Assembly (NCBI GenBank): GCA_051646105.1
Contig: JBOFCO010000177.1
Span: forward strand, 1-63,157
DNA: 63,157 bases
Direction: 5' to 3'
Source of the DNA: JBOFCO01 sp051646105
GTDB taxonomy: Bacteria; Pseudomonadota; Alphaproteobacteria; Rhodobacterales; Rhodobacteraceae
The translations under genes and the position numbers were made by a program. The notes below the pieces were generated by a model, which did not search any database, had not been told where the DNA came from, and saw only the letters and a list, made by a program, of their open reading frames with translations. Shown piece after piece: positions 51,219 to 60,175 of the stretch; the stretch's first letter is position 1, and every line of letters starts with the position of its first letter.

Positions 51219-52661
51219 TCAACTTGCTGCAACACGGGGCGGGCAGGTGATGTCATTCACCCCCGGTCCGGCGATGCAGACGCGGTTTCGTCCGGTGGCC
51301 TTGGCCCGCAGCAAGGCGGCATCGGCATGATCAAGCAACCGCTGGGCCGGTGTCTGGCCGCTTGCGGCAGCACCCGTTTCGGGTCGTGACCTGTCGCCGC
51401 CCAATGCGACACCGACCGAAATCGTCACGGTCATCTCACCCCGCCCGCCCGGCAGCTGTACAGGTTGGGCCGCCAGAATCCGGCGCAGCCGTTCCGCAGC
51501 GCCTGAGGCTTCGGCAAGCGATGCCTCAGGCATCACCACCAGAAACTCCTCGCCGCCGATGCGGGCCACCAGATCGGCACCGCGAAGGTTGTCGCGCAAA
51601 CGTTCCGCCACCGTGACAAGCACGGCGTCGCCTGCCGCATGGCCCCAGGTGTCGTTCACGTCCTTGAAATGGTCGATGTCGATCAGCAGCACGGCACAGC
51701 TGCGCCCGGTTTCGCCCGCCCTTGCATCAACGCGCGTCAGGTGGGGCAGGGCGTAGCGCCGGTTGTAAAGCCCGGTAAGAACATCGGTGACCGACAAACG
51801 CAGGCCATCATGCAGCGTGGCGCGCAGCAGGTCCGACTGGCGCTTGCGGCGCAAAAGCGAGGTCAGTCGCAAGGCGCATTCCTGCGGGTCGACGTTGGCG
51901 GACACCAGATCGTTCGCGCCAAGATCAAGCGCAATCGCGGCGGTCTCCCTTTGCCCCGCAGGCAGGATCATGCAGACGGCCGCGTGGCGGGTAGCTGGCC
52001 GCGACCGCAGTTCCGACATCAGCCGCAGCCCGTCGGATTGCATCGCCATATCCCCCGCGATCAGGAACACATCCGGCACCGGCCCGGCCCCTTCGGTCAG
52101 GGCGTCCGCGCGGGCCATCGGTGACAGGCGATGCGCAAGATGTGGGGCAAGACCATCGCACCAGCCCTGCGCCTCGATCGGATCAGCGGCGATTACGCCG
52201 ATCAACCCCGGTCCTTCGAATACGTCTTCGGCTTCCGCAAAGCCAAGTTCACGGCAGATCGTATCACGCAGGCGCAGTTCGTCGGCGGTTTCCCGTGCCC
52301 GCAACAGGCTGCGCAGCCGCGCCAGCAGCATCAGGTCATCCAGCGGTTTTGACAGAAAATCATCGGCCCCGGCGGCCAGCGCCTGCATCCGCGCCGCGGC
52401 GTCGCTGAAGGCGGTAATCATCACGATGGGAATTTCCCGGGTCAGGGGATCGGCTTTCAGCCTGCGGCAGACCTCCACCCCGTCAAGATCGGGAAGCATC
52501 ACATCCAGCAGGATCAGGTCGGGCAGGGACTCGCGCGCGGTGCGCAGCGCGGCATGGCCGGTTTCGGCCTGAAGGATACCGTAGCAGGCTGCGGCCAGCT
52601 TGACCGTCAGCACAATGCGGTTCGTGGCCACATCATCCACGATCAGGATCTTGCCTGCCAT
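51219..52661 (-). CDS. PleD-like diguanylate cyclase with two receiver domains
   Basis: A 480-residue protein laid out as REC-REC-GGDEF. REC1 has phosphoacceptor D53 (LILLDVMLPDLDG). In REC2 (about 152-270) Ala202 replaces the Asp (VFLIAGDM), so it cannot be phosphorylated there. The cyclase domain carries GGEEF (369-373) and an RxxD inhibition site (RGAD, 360-363). It makes cyclic di-GMP on phosphorylation of REC1. PleD in Caulobacter controls the motile-to-sessile change. The cognate kinase is not adjacent. Confidence 0.94.
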   Translation of the reverse strand: MAGKILIVDDVATNRIVLTVKLAAACYGILQAETGHAALRTARESLPDLILLDVMLPDLDGVEVCRRLKADPLTREIPIVMITAFSDAAARMQALAAGADDFLSKPLDDLMLLARLRSLLRARETADELRLRDTICRELGFAEAEDVFEGPGLIGVIAADPIEAQGWCDGLAPHLAHRLSPMARADALTEGAGPVPDVFLIAGDMAMQSDGLRLMSELRSRPATRHAAVCMILPAGQRETAAIALDLGANDLVSANVDPQECALRLTSLLRRKRQSDLLRATLHDGLRLSVTDVLTGLYNRRYALPHLTRVDARAGETGRSCAVLLIDIDHFKDVNDTWGHAAGDAVLVTVAERLRDNLRGADLVARIGGEEFLVVMPEASLAEASGAAERLRRILAAQPVQLPGGRGEMTVTISVGVALGGDRSRPETGAAASGQTPAQRLLDHADAALLRAKATGRNRVCIAGPGVNDITCPPRVAAS

Positions 52662-52770
52662 ATGCCGGTCTTCCGCAGTTCAGACGCGCTTCGTTCGCCG
52701 TGTCTTGTATCTATGATGTTTCTTGGCCAAAGGTTAAGAAACACTTTTATATGGACAGGGTCGCAGAAAG

Positions 52771-53049
52771 ATGCGGCAAGAATACGCCGAAACGCTTGCG
52801 TTGTCTTCACTGGTCTGGATGGCCGGGCAGGAGGACGCGTTGCATCGCTTTGTCGCGCAGACCGGAATCGGCCCGGAAACATTTCGCGGGCGGGCCAATG
52901 ATCCCGCGTTTCTTGGCGCGGTGCTCGATTTCCTGCTGACGGAGGATGCGCTTGTCATGGCGTTCTGTGACGCCGAGGGTATTGCCTATGACCAGCCGCG
53001 GATGGCGCGGGTCGCGCTTCCTGGCGGTCGTGACGTGGCCTGGGGCTGA
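52771..53049 (+). CDS. DUF3572 protein
   Basis: A 92-residue helical protein with ALSSLVWMAGQEDALHRFVA followed by GIGPETFRGRANDPAFLGAV and LDFLLTEDALVMAFCDAEGI. This is the DUF3572 pattern, found mainly in alphaproteobacteria. In Caulobacter and others it lies next to pleD, as here (divergent with the PleD-like gene). Function unknown. Confidence 0.88.
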   Translation: MRQEYAETLALSSLVWMAGQEDALHRFVAQTGIGPETFRGRANDPAFLGAVLDFLLTEDALVMAFCDAEGIAYDQPRMARVALPGGRDVAWG

Positions 53050-53160
53050 CCCGTCCGTCACAGGAAGGTTGCAATCGCGGGCCATGGTTGTCAGGCTGGG
53101 CCGGGTCACAAGACGATGCGCCGCGACAAGACGGCAGCGGGACAGCCGCAGGAGGAACGC

Positions 53161-53877
53161 ATGACGGATGTTGACGCGATCCTGTTCGACAAGGACGGGA
53201 CCCTGTTCGATTTTCACGCCAGTTGGTCTGACTGGACACGACGGCTTGTCGAGGAGCTTGCCGGGGGCGATGCGCAGCTGGCCGCAACGTTGGCGCGGTC
53301 TGTCGGATATGAAATGGAAACAGCCACGTTTCAATCGGGCAGCCCTGTCGTCAGCGCCACGCCAGACGAGATCGCGCGCGACCTGCTGCCGCATCTGCCA
53401 GGTGCCAGCCTGCCCGGCCTTGTCGCGCGTATGAATGTCATGGCGGCAGAGATCGCCCTGCGACCGGCCGTGCCGCTGGCCCCGCTGTTTTCGGCGCTGC
53501 GCCGCCGCGGGTTGCGGCTGGGTGTGGCAACCAATGATGCCGAACAGGCCGCCCGTACCCATCTGGAGGAGGCGGGGATCACGCATCTGGTCGATTTCGT
53601 CGCCGGATTTGACAGTGGTCATGGCGGCAAGCCCGCACCGGGGATGCTGCTGGCCTTTGCCGCAGCTTTCGGGTTCGATCCCGCCCGTGTGGTGATGGTG
53701 GGCGACAGCCGCCACGACCTGATCGCGGGGCGTGCCGCCGGAATGCGGACATTGGGTGTGCTGACCGGACCTGCCCGCGAAAGCGATCTTGCCCCGCTGG
53801 CCGATGAGGTGATGCCGGATATCGGACATATTCCCGGCTGGCTGGACCGGCAGCGCGCCATGGAAAGCGTCGGCTGA
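53161..53877 (+). CDS. HAD-family hydrolase, phosphoglycolate phosphatase-like
   Basis: A 238-residue HAD phosphatase. Motif I is ILFDKDGTLFDFHASW, motif II-like GVATND, motif III the lysine in GKPAPGML, and motif IV VMVGDSRHDLIAGRAAG. The subfamily is Gph-like with an alpha-helical cap. ATG 53161 has an AGGAGG-like site upstream. The substrate is not determined. Confidence 0.88.
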   Translation: MTDVDAILFDKDGTLFDFHASWSDWTRRLVEELAGGDAQLAATLARSVGYEMETATFQSGSPVVSATPDEIARDLLPHLPGASLPGLVARMNVMAAEIALRPAVPLAPLFSALRRRGLRLGVATNDAEQAARTHLEEAGITHLVDFVAGFDSGHGGKPAPGMLLAFAAAFGFDPARVVMVGDSRHDLIAGRAAGMRTLGVLTGPARESDLAPLADEVMPDIGHIPGWLDRQRAMESVG

Positions 53878-53963
53878 CGCTTGAAAGCGACCTTTCCTGT
53901 CGTGAACTGAACGCCGCGTCTTGTCAGGCTTCTGTCTTCTGAACCGCAGGGACAGGGGGTGTC

Positions 53964-55544
53964 ATGAGCGACCATGCGGCGGATGACAAGCGTGACGGCA
54001 GACGGACGGGGAGCCGCACGGGAGGGCGCGCCGGTATGGCGGCCCGTGCGGGCAAGGCTGCCATCGACCAGATGCCCTGGCGGCTGCCGCGCAACCATGA
54101 CCGCCCGACCGAGCCGCTGACCGAGGAGGGTGTGCAGGCGATCCACGACGGGGCGATGCGCATCCTGTCGGAGACGGGCATCCGGTTCCTGAACGACGAA
54201 GCCTTGGCGTTGTTCCGTCAGGCGGGCTGCCGCGTTGACGGACAGACGGTTCGCATGGACGCGGATTTCGTCATGGAGATGGTGGGCAAGGCACCGCCCG
54301 ATTTCACCATCACCCCGCGAAACCCCGACCGGCAACTGGTGATAGGCAAGGGTCATATCCTGTTCGGCAACGTCTCTTCGCCGCCGAATTCCTGGGATCT
54401 GGCACGCGGCAAGCTTCCCGGAAGCTTCGAGACATTCCGCGAGTTCATCAAGCTGACGCAGTATTTCAACTGCATTCATTTTGCGGGCGGTTATCCTGTG
54501 GAACCGGTGGATATCCACCCCTCTGTCCGGCATCTGGACTGCCTGTTCGAAAAGCTGACCCTGACCGACAAGGTCGTGCATGCCTATTCGCTGGGTCGTG
54601 AGCGGATCGAGGACGCGATGGAAATGGTCCGCATCGCCGGCGGTTTGACAGAGGCGGAATTCACCGCCAGTCCGCGCATGTTCACCAACATAAACTCCGT
54701 ATCGCCGCTGAAACATGACCAGCCGATGATCGATGGTCTGCTGCGCTGTGCGCGACGCGGGCAGGCGGTGATTGTCACGCCCTTTACGCTGGCGGGGGCC
54801 ATGGCGCCCGTGACAATGTCGGGGGCGGTGGCACTTTCCATCGCCGAGGCGCTTTCGGCCATCGCTCTTCAGCAATATGTCGTGCCGGGGTCTCCTTCCG
54901 TGCTTGGCACGTTCACCAGCAATGTCGATATGAAGTCGGGCGCGCCTGCCTTTGGCACCCCCGAGTATATGCGGGCCACGCAGATGACCGGGCAGATGGC
55001 CCGCTTCTATGGCCTGCCGCTGCGGTCATCGGGAACCTGCACCTCGAACGTGCCCGATGCGCAGTCGATGTGGGAAACCTGCAACTCGCTTTGGGCGGCG
55101 GTGCAGTCGGGCAGTCATGTCGTCTATCACGCGGCTGGCTGGCTGGAGGGCGGACTGATTGCAAGCCCGGAAAAATTCGTGCTGGATTGCGAGGTGTTGC
55201 AGATGATCCAGCGCTATATGGAGCCTGTCACCTGGGCGACGACAGCCGATGACATTGCGGCAGAAGCCATTGCCGCTGTCGGGCCTGACGGCCACTATTT
55301 TGGGGCAGAGCATACGCAATCCCGATATACGAATGCGTTTTATGCGCCCATCGCATCCGACTGGCGGAATTTCGAGGCATGGAATCTGGACGGGGCGATC
55401 TGGTCGGCCGAACGCGCGCACCGTATTTACAAGGCCATCATGGCCGATTTTCAGCCCCCGGCCATTGACGATGCGGTCAGGGACGAGCTTGCGGATTTCG
55501 TCGCAAGGCGGAAGTCCGAAGGCGGTGCACCGACGGATTTTTAG
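53964..55544 (+). CDS. MttB-family methyltransferase (non-pyrrolysine type)
   Basis: A 526-residue protein of the trimethylamine methyltransferase superfamily: PLTEEGVQAIHDGAMRILSE at the N terminus, ILFGNVSSPPNSW, RHLDCLFEKL, SPLKHDQPM and ALSAIALQQYVVPGSPSVLG. The frame has no internal TAG, so it is not a pyrrolysine enzyme; relatives demethylate glycine betaine or other quaternary amines. No corrinoid protein or reactivase gene is near. The N-terminal 30 residues are Arg/Gly-rich and probably disordered. A partner is expected elsewhere in the genome. Confidence 0.88.
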   Translation: MSDHAADDKRDGRRTGSRTGGRAGMAARAGKAAIDQMPWRLPRNHDRPTEPLTEEGVQAIHDGAMRILSETGIRFLNDEALALFRQAGCRVDGQTVRMDADFVMEMVGKAPPDFTITPRNPDRQLVIGKGHILFGNVSSPPNSWDLARGKLPGSFETFREFIKLTQYFNCIHFAGGYPVEPVDIHPSVRHLDCLFEKLTLTDKVVHAYSLGRERIEDAMEMVRIAGGLTEAEFTASPRMFTNINSVSPLKHDQPMIDGLLRCARRGQAVIVTPFTLAGAMAPVTMSGAVALSIAEALSAIALQQYVVPGSPSVLGTFTSNVDMKSGAPAFGTPEYMRATQMTGQMARFYGLPLRSSGTCTSNVPDAQSMWETCNSLWAAVQSGSHVVYHAAGWLEGGLIASPEKFVLDCEVLQMIQRYMEPVTWATTADDIAAEAIAAVGPDGHYFGAEHTQSRYTNAFYAPIASDWRNFEAWNLDGAIWSAERAHRIYKAIMADFQPPAIDDAVRDELADFVARRKSEGGAPTDF

Positions 55545-55675
55545 GACATCCCCCGCCAGAACGCCTTATGCGTGTGCTTTCGCATTAATAATCATGCAGT
55601 GAGGGTAAATCGTTTGCGCTTTGTTAACCCGTAGGCCGTAGTTTGGCGGCACGGACAGAACTGGCGCGACGCAAC

Positions 55676-56272
55676 ATGCATGGGCTTATCAACCGGGCAA
55701 TCCAGTGCTTTGTGACAGACACGCGCGGGCCGCTGGTCTGGGCTTCGGTGCGCCGGACGATCGGTCCCGCGCTTGTCGACGACGGGTTCGAGGCGCTGGA
55801 AACCTATGATGACAGCGTGACCGAGGCAACCCTTGCCGCAGCGCAGGATGTTCTTTGCATCCCCCGCGACATGCTTCTGGAAGATATCGGCACCTATCTG
55901 GTGTCGCACCCCCGGCGGGAACGGCTGCGTAGGCTGTTGCGGTTCGGCGGTTCGGATTTCGCCGACTTTCTGCATTCGCTTGACGATCTGCCGGAACGGG
56001 CGCGCATGGCTTTGCCGGATCTGTATCTGCCGCAGCTTGGTCTTCGGGCACATGCCTCGGGCCGGTTCACGGTCATCTGCCACAGCACGATGCCCGGCTG
56101 GGGGCATGTCATTGTCGGGGTGCTGCGCGCGATGGCCGATGATTACGGCGCGCTTGCCGTACTGGAACACCAGGGCCGTACGGACGACGCCGAAACCGTT
56201 GCTGTAACATTGCTTGACCTGCGCTTTGCGGCGGGACGGCACTTTTCCCTGGCAACGGGTGCGTCCGGATGA
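55676..56272 (+). CDS. H-NOX (heme-NO-binding)-like protein lacking the usual heme ligands
   Basis: A 198-residue single-domain protein starting with MHGLINRAIQCFV and containing the H-NOX fold segments (LLEDIGTYLV, FADFLHSLDDLP, GWGHVIVGVLRAMADDYG). The proximal histidine of H-NOX proteins (in LDEVH) aligns with Pro106 (SLDDLPER). The heme-contact motif YxSxR is CHSTM (135-139), keeping only the Ser. So it may not bind heme, or it does so in another way (His100 is near). It overlaps the following HNOBA-GGDEF gene by 4 bases. ATG 55676 begins the conserved core. Confidence 0.85.
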   Translation: MHGLINRAIQCFVTDTRGPLVWASVRRTIGPALVDDGFEALETYDDSVTEATLAAAQDVLCIPRDMLLEDIGTYLVSHPRRERLRRLLRFGGSDFADFLHSLDDLPERARMALPDLYLPQLGLRAHASGRFTVICHSTMPGWGHVIVGVLRAMADDYGALAVLEHQGRTDDAETVAVTLLDLRFAAGRHFSLATGASG

Positions 56273-57558
56273 CGGGGCAGCACACACCCCAGGCCCTTGT
56301 CGGGCTACCCCCGGCGATGCTGGGGCTGCTGATGCCGTTTTATCTGCTGATCGCCCCGACGGGCAATATTCTCAGCGTTGGTCCGACGCTGGAAAAGCTG
56401 ATGCCCGGCGGATTTGTCGGGGCGCGATTTCTTGAAGTTTTTGAACTGAAGCGCCCGCGTGGCATGTTCACGCTGGCGCAGCTTGCCGTGGTGGAAAGCC
56501 AGCGGATGCAGCTTGTGCTGCGGGCCGGTGACATCACCACCACCTTTCACGGTCAGGCCATGCTGCTGCCTGCGGGGCAGGGGGCGATCATCAATCTGGG
56601 GCTGGGCGTCGGGCTGGCGGAAACCGTCGCCGGTCATGGTCTGACCCATGCCGATTTTGCGCCGACCGACCTGTCGGTCGAAATGCTGTATCTGGCAGAG
56701 GCGAAATCCGCCGTTGCGGATGAGATGGCGGAACTGAACCGCCGCCTGCGCCGCGCCCGCGCGGAGGCCGAGGATCAGGCCCAGACCGATGCCCTGACCG
56801 GGCTGCAAAACCGGCGTGCGCTGGATGCGGCGATGTTGCGCATAACGACCGAGAGCCGGGCCTTTGCGCTGATGCACATGGATCTCGATTTCTTCAAGGA
56901 AGTGAACGACAGCCTGGGCCACGCGGCGGGCGATCTTGTCTTGCAGCACATGGCCCGCATCCTGCGGGAGGAAACCCGGACCGGCGACGTTCTGGCGCGG
57001 GTCGGGGGCGACGAGTTCGTGGTGATCCTGGACGGCGTGCGCGATCAGGCCAGGGTTGATGCCGTGGCGGGACGCATCCTGAACCGTCTGGCCGAACCTG
57101 TACTGTTTGAAGGGCAGCCGTGCCACGTTTCGGCCAGCATCGGCACAACGCTGTCGCAGAACTATGCGCTGTGTGATCCCGACCGGATGCATGCTGACGC
57201 CGATGGCGCGCTTTATGCGTCGAAGCGGGCCGGGCGTTGCCGGGCAACCGCATGGTCGGCGGAGCAGGCAAACGAAACAACGGATGCCAATCGCGACGGT
57301 GCATCTGCGACGGATCGCGGGCAGGTTCCAGCTTCTGAAATGGGGCAAGATATGCCCGTGCGCCGGTCGGAATCCGCAGCACAGGCCGGTTTCGGTCCGA
57401 CAATCAAAGCATCAGCCGAAAATGCAGCCGCCGATACTGCGCGATGCCCACGGCTTCGCGACGTGAACGCTGGCTTGCCGCCAGTCTCTTCATCGGGGGC
57501 GGTCGGCGCTGCCCGAATGCCGACCACGCAAAAGTCGGCGGGGATAACCGCCGGATAG
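56269..57558 (+). CDS. HNOBA-GGDEF diguanylate cyclase
   Basis: A 429-residue protein with an N-terminal HNOBA (heme-NO-binding-associated, PAS-like) domain (about 10-145; AMLGLLMPFYLLIAPTGNIL, GARFLEVFELKRPRGMF, FHGQAMLLPAGQG). A coiled coil at 145-172 connects it to a GGDEF domain. The active site is GGDEF (246-250) with an inhibition site RTGD (237-240). The final 100 residues are low complexity and unlike any cyclase domain. It makes cyclic di-GMP, probably under control of the H-NOX-like protein it overlaps by 4 bases. Confidence 0.9.
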   Translation: MTGQHTPQALVGLPPAMLGLLMPFYLLIAPTGNILSVGPTLEKLMPGGFVGARFLEVFELKRPRGMFTLAQLAVVESQRMQLVLRAGDITTTFHGQAMLLPAGQGAIINLGLGVGLAETVAGHGLTHADFAPTDLSVEMLYLAEAKSAVADEMAELNRRLRRARAEAEDQAQTDALTGLQNRRALDAAMLRITTESRAFALMHMDLDFFKEVNDSLGHAAGDLVLQHMARILREETRTGDVLARVGGDEFVVILDGVRDQARVDAVAGRILNRLAEPVLFEGQPCHVSASIGTTLSQNYALCDPDRMHADADGALYASKRAGRCRATAWSAEQANETTDANRDGASATDRGQVPASEMGQDMPVRRSESAAQAGFGPTIKASAENAAADTARCPRLRDVNAGLPPVSSSGAVGAARMPTTQKSAGITAG

Positions 57559-57894
57559 CGCAGGGGAACCTGACACATGGCAAGGCGCTGTGGCAGGAAC
57601 GATGGCGAATTCTGCAGACCCCGCGATTGCCGGGAAGTGTCATCAGCGGGCGAAGTCTGTTGCGGGCTGTCCGGCGCACAGCAGCCGACAGGGCCCCGGC
57701 CCCGGATATTCATCGACCGGTTCGGTCGCCGCGGCTTGCCGATATGTCATTCCTGATCGGCCCACATCTTTCACAGGTCTGCCCATACGACCGTCGTCCT
57801 TCCCCGCATTCGTGCTGGCATGACAGGGACAACTGCGCTAGGGTTTCGTCCAGACCCGGCAAACGGGCGACCTGAGGCAGACAAGGCAGTTCGC
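57559..57894. other. 336-base stretch without a recognised gene
   Basis: The region upstream of ftsW, where murD stands in most dcw clusters. Open frames here are short and without similarity, and I found no murD remnant. It may hold the ftsW promoter; no clear promoter or terminator motif was identified. Confidence 0.6.
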
Positions 57895-59061
57895 ATGACT
57901 GAAATGGTCTACGGATCGATCCCCGCGCGGGCCGGGGATCCTGTTCTTCCGCGATGGTGGCGGACGCTCGACAAATGGACGCTGTCCTGCATCCTGTTGC
58001 TTGGTGCTGTCGGGCTGCTGCTGGGGCTGGCCGCTTCTCCCCCTCTGGCCGCCAGGAACGAGGTTGATCCCTTCTATTATGTCGAACGTCAGGCCTGGTT
58101 CGGCGCTCTGGCAATCGGCGGGATGCTGTTCCTGTCGATGCTATCCGCTGGCACCATCCGCCGCCTGGGCGTCATCGTCTTTGCAATATCCTTTGCGGTG
58201 CTGCTGCTGCTGCCGCTGATCGGAACAGACCACGGCAAGGGAGCGGTCCGCTGGCTTTCGGTCGCAGGCATCAGCCTGCAACCTTCGGAATTCCTCAAGC
58301 CCGGTGTCATCCTGCTTAGCGCGTGGCTGATCGCCGCAAATCAGGAAATCAACGGCCCGCCCGGAAAGCTGATTTCCTTTGGGCTTGTGGCGATGGTCGT
58401 TGTGCTTCTGGCGCTGCAGCCCGATTTTGGCCAGGCGACGCTGATCCTGTTCGTCTGGGCCGTCATGTATTTCGTGGCGGGTGCGCCGATCCTGCTGCTC
58501 AGCATCATTGCCGGGCTGGCGGCGGGCGGGGGGATGTTGGCATATAACCTGTCCGAACATTTCGCGCGGCGGATCGACGGCTTTCTCACCGCCGAAATCG
58601 ATCCCCGCACCCAGATCGGCTATGCCACCAATGCCATCCAGCAGGGGGGGTATTTCGGTGTGGGGCTGGGCGAGGGGCAGGTGAAATGGACCCTACCCGA
58701 TGCGCATACCGATTTCATCATCGCCGTCGCCGCCGAGGAATACGGGCTGGTTCTTGTTCTGGCCATCATCGCGCTTTACGCTGTGATCGTGGCGCGGTCG
58801 CTCTTCCGCCTGATGAAGGAACGCGATCCCTTCATCCGCCTTGCCGGTGCCGGGTTGGCCTGCGGGCTGGGCGTTCAGGCGCTGATCAACATGGGTGTCG
58901 CCGTGCGGCTGCTGCCAGCCAAGGGGATGACACTGCCGTTCATTTCCTACGGGGGGTCGTCCTTGCTGGCCAGCGGTATGGCGCTTGGAATGTTGCTGGC
59001 ACTGACGCGGACGCGGCCTCAGGGCCAGATCGGGGATATTCTATCGGGACGGGGGCGCTGA
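57895..59061 (+). CDS. ftsW: Cell division protein FtsW (SEDS peptidoglycan polymerase)
   Basis: A 388-residue SEDS protein with about ten helices. It carries GAVRWLSVAGISLQPSEFLK, LQPDFGQATLILFVWAVMYF, GVGLGEGQVKWTLPDAHTDF and IISYGGSS-type PFISYGGSSLLAS. FtsW works with FtsI to polymerise septal peptidoglycan. ATG 57895 is preceded by AAGGCAG; an earlier in-frame start at 57820 is less likely. It is followed by murG after one base. Confidence 0.96.
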   Translation: MTEMVYGSIPARAGDPVLPRWWRTLDKWTLSCILLLGAVGLLLGLAASPPLAARNEVDPFYYVERQAWFGALAIGGMLFLSMLSAGTIRRLGVIVFAISFAVLLLLPLIGTDHGKGAVRWLSVAGISLQPSEFLKPGVILLSAWLIAANQEINGPPGKLISFGLVAMVVVLLALQPDFGQATLILFVWAVMYFVAGAPILLLSIIAGLAAGGGMLAYNLSEHFARRIDGFLTAEIDPRTQIGYATNAIQQGGYFGVGLGEGQVKWTLPDAHTDFIIAVAAEEYGLVLVLAIIALYAVIVARSLFRLMKERDPFIRLAGAGLACGLGVQALINMGVAVRLLPAKGMTLPFISYGGSSLLASGMALGMLLALTRTRPQGQIGDILSGRGR

Positions 59062-59062
59062 C

Positions 59063-60175
59063 ATGGCCGCGAGCGCGGAGCAGGAGCCGCTACTTCTGAT
59101 CGCGGCGGGCGGGACAGGCGGGCATATGTTCCCGGCACAGGCATTGGCAGAGGCGATGGTGCGGCGCGGCTGGCGGGTGCAGCTTTCGACCGACGCGCGC
59201 GGCGCCCGATATGCCGGTGGCTTCCCGCATGTGGTCAAGGTGGAGCAGGTGTCATCAGCCACGCTTGCACGCGGCGGCATCGGTGCAAAGCTGGCTGCGC
59301 CCTTTCGCATTGTCGGCGGGGCAACATCGGCGGCAATGCGGATGTTGCGCGATCGGCCCGATGTCGTCGTCGGTTTCGGCGGCTATCCGACGATCCCGGC
59401 ACTGTCTGCGGCTACGTTGCTGCGTGTGCCCCGGATGATCCACGAACAGAACGGTGTTCTGGGCAAGGTGAACCGCCTGTTCGCCAAGCGTGTATCCGCC
59501 TTTGCCTGCGGCACCTGGCCCACCGACCTGCCCGAGGGGATCGAGGGCTTTCATACCGGCAATCCGGTGCGTGGCGCCGTGCTTGAACGCGCGGGCGCGG
59601 GCTATATTCCCCCCGGCGACTATCCGATGAGCGTGCTGGTCATCGGCGGCAGCCAGGGCGCGCGCATCCTGTCGGATATCCTGCCCGCCGCCATGGCGCT
59701 GCTGCCTGAAAAACTGCGCCGTACCATCCGCGTTGCCCATCAGGCCCGGGAAGAGGACATGGCCCGTGCCGAAACCGCCTATATCGAGGCGGGCGTAAAG
59801 GCAGAACTCGCCCCGTTCTTCACCGATATCGCCCGCCGTCTGACCGAGGCGCAGCTTGTCATTTCCCGGGCGGGCGCGTCCTCCGTCGCGGATATTTCCG
59901 TGATCGGGCGGCCCTCGATCCTGATCCCCTTCGCTGCTGCCACAGGCGATCACCAGACTGCGAATGCGCGTGGGCTCGTCGATGCGGAAGCTGCAATCCT
60001 GATCCCGGAATCGAAACTGACGCCGGAAACGCTGGCCGGGCAGATCGAACTGGTGCTTGCCAATCCCACCGCTGCCGAGCATATGGCCCGGGCCGCGTTG
60101 AAGGCGGGGCGCCCCGACGCGACCGAACGGCTGGTGGGTATGGTCGAAGCCCTTGCAGGAGAGGTGAAGCAATGA
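59063..60175 (+). CDS. murG: UDP-GlcNAc:undecaprenyl-PP-MurNAc-pentapeptide GlcNAc transferase MurG
   Basis: A 370-residue GT28 enzyme with N-terminal IAAGGTGGHMFPAQALAE, VVGFGGYPTIPAL, HEQNGVLGKVNRLF, IGGSQGARILSDILP and SRAGASSVADISVIGRPSIL. It makes lipid II from lipid I at the inner face of the membrane. It sits between ftsW and murC (4-base overlap with murC). Confidence 0.97.
   Translation: MAASAEQEPLLLIAAGGTGGHMFPAQALAEAMVRRGWRVQLSTDARGARYAGGFPHVVKVEQVSSATLARGGIGAKLAAPFRIVGGATSAAMRMLRDRPDVVVGFGGYPTIPALSAATLLRVPRMIHEQNGVLGKVNRLFAKRVSAFACGTWPTDLPEGIEGFHTGNPVRGAVLERAGAGYIPPGDYPMSVLVIGGSQGARILSDILPAAMALLPEKLRRTIRVAHQAREEDMARAETAYIEAGVKAELAPFFTDIARRLTEAQLVISRAGASSVADISVIGRPSILIPFAAATGDHQTANARGLVDAEAAILIPESKLTPETLAGQIELVLANPTAAEHMARAALKAGRPDATERLVGMVEALAGEVKQ

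Noticed and set aside
53964..55544. Pyrrolysine-type MttB
   Set aside because: No internal TAG is needed for the full-length frame, so it is the non-pyrrolysine group.
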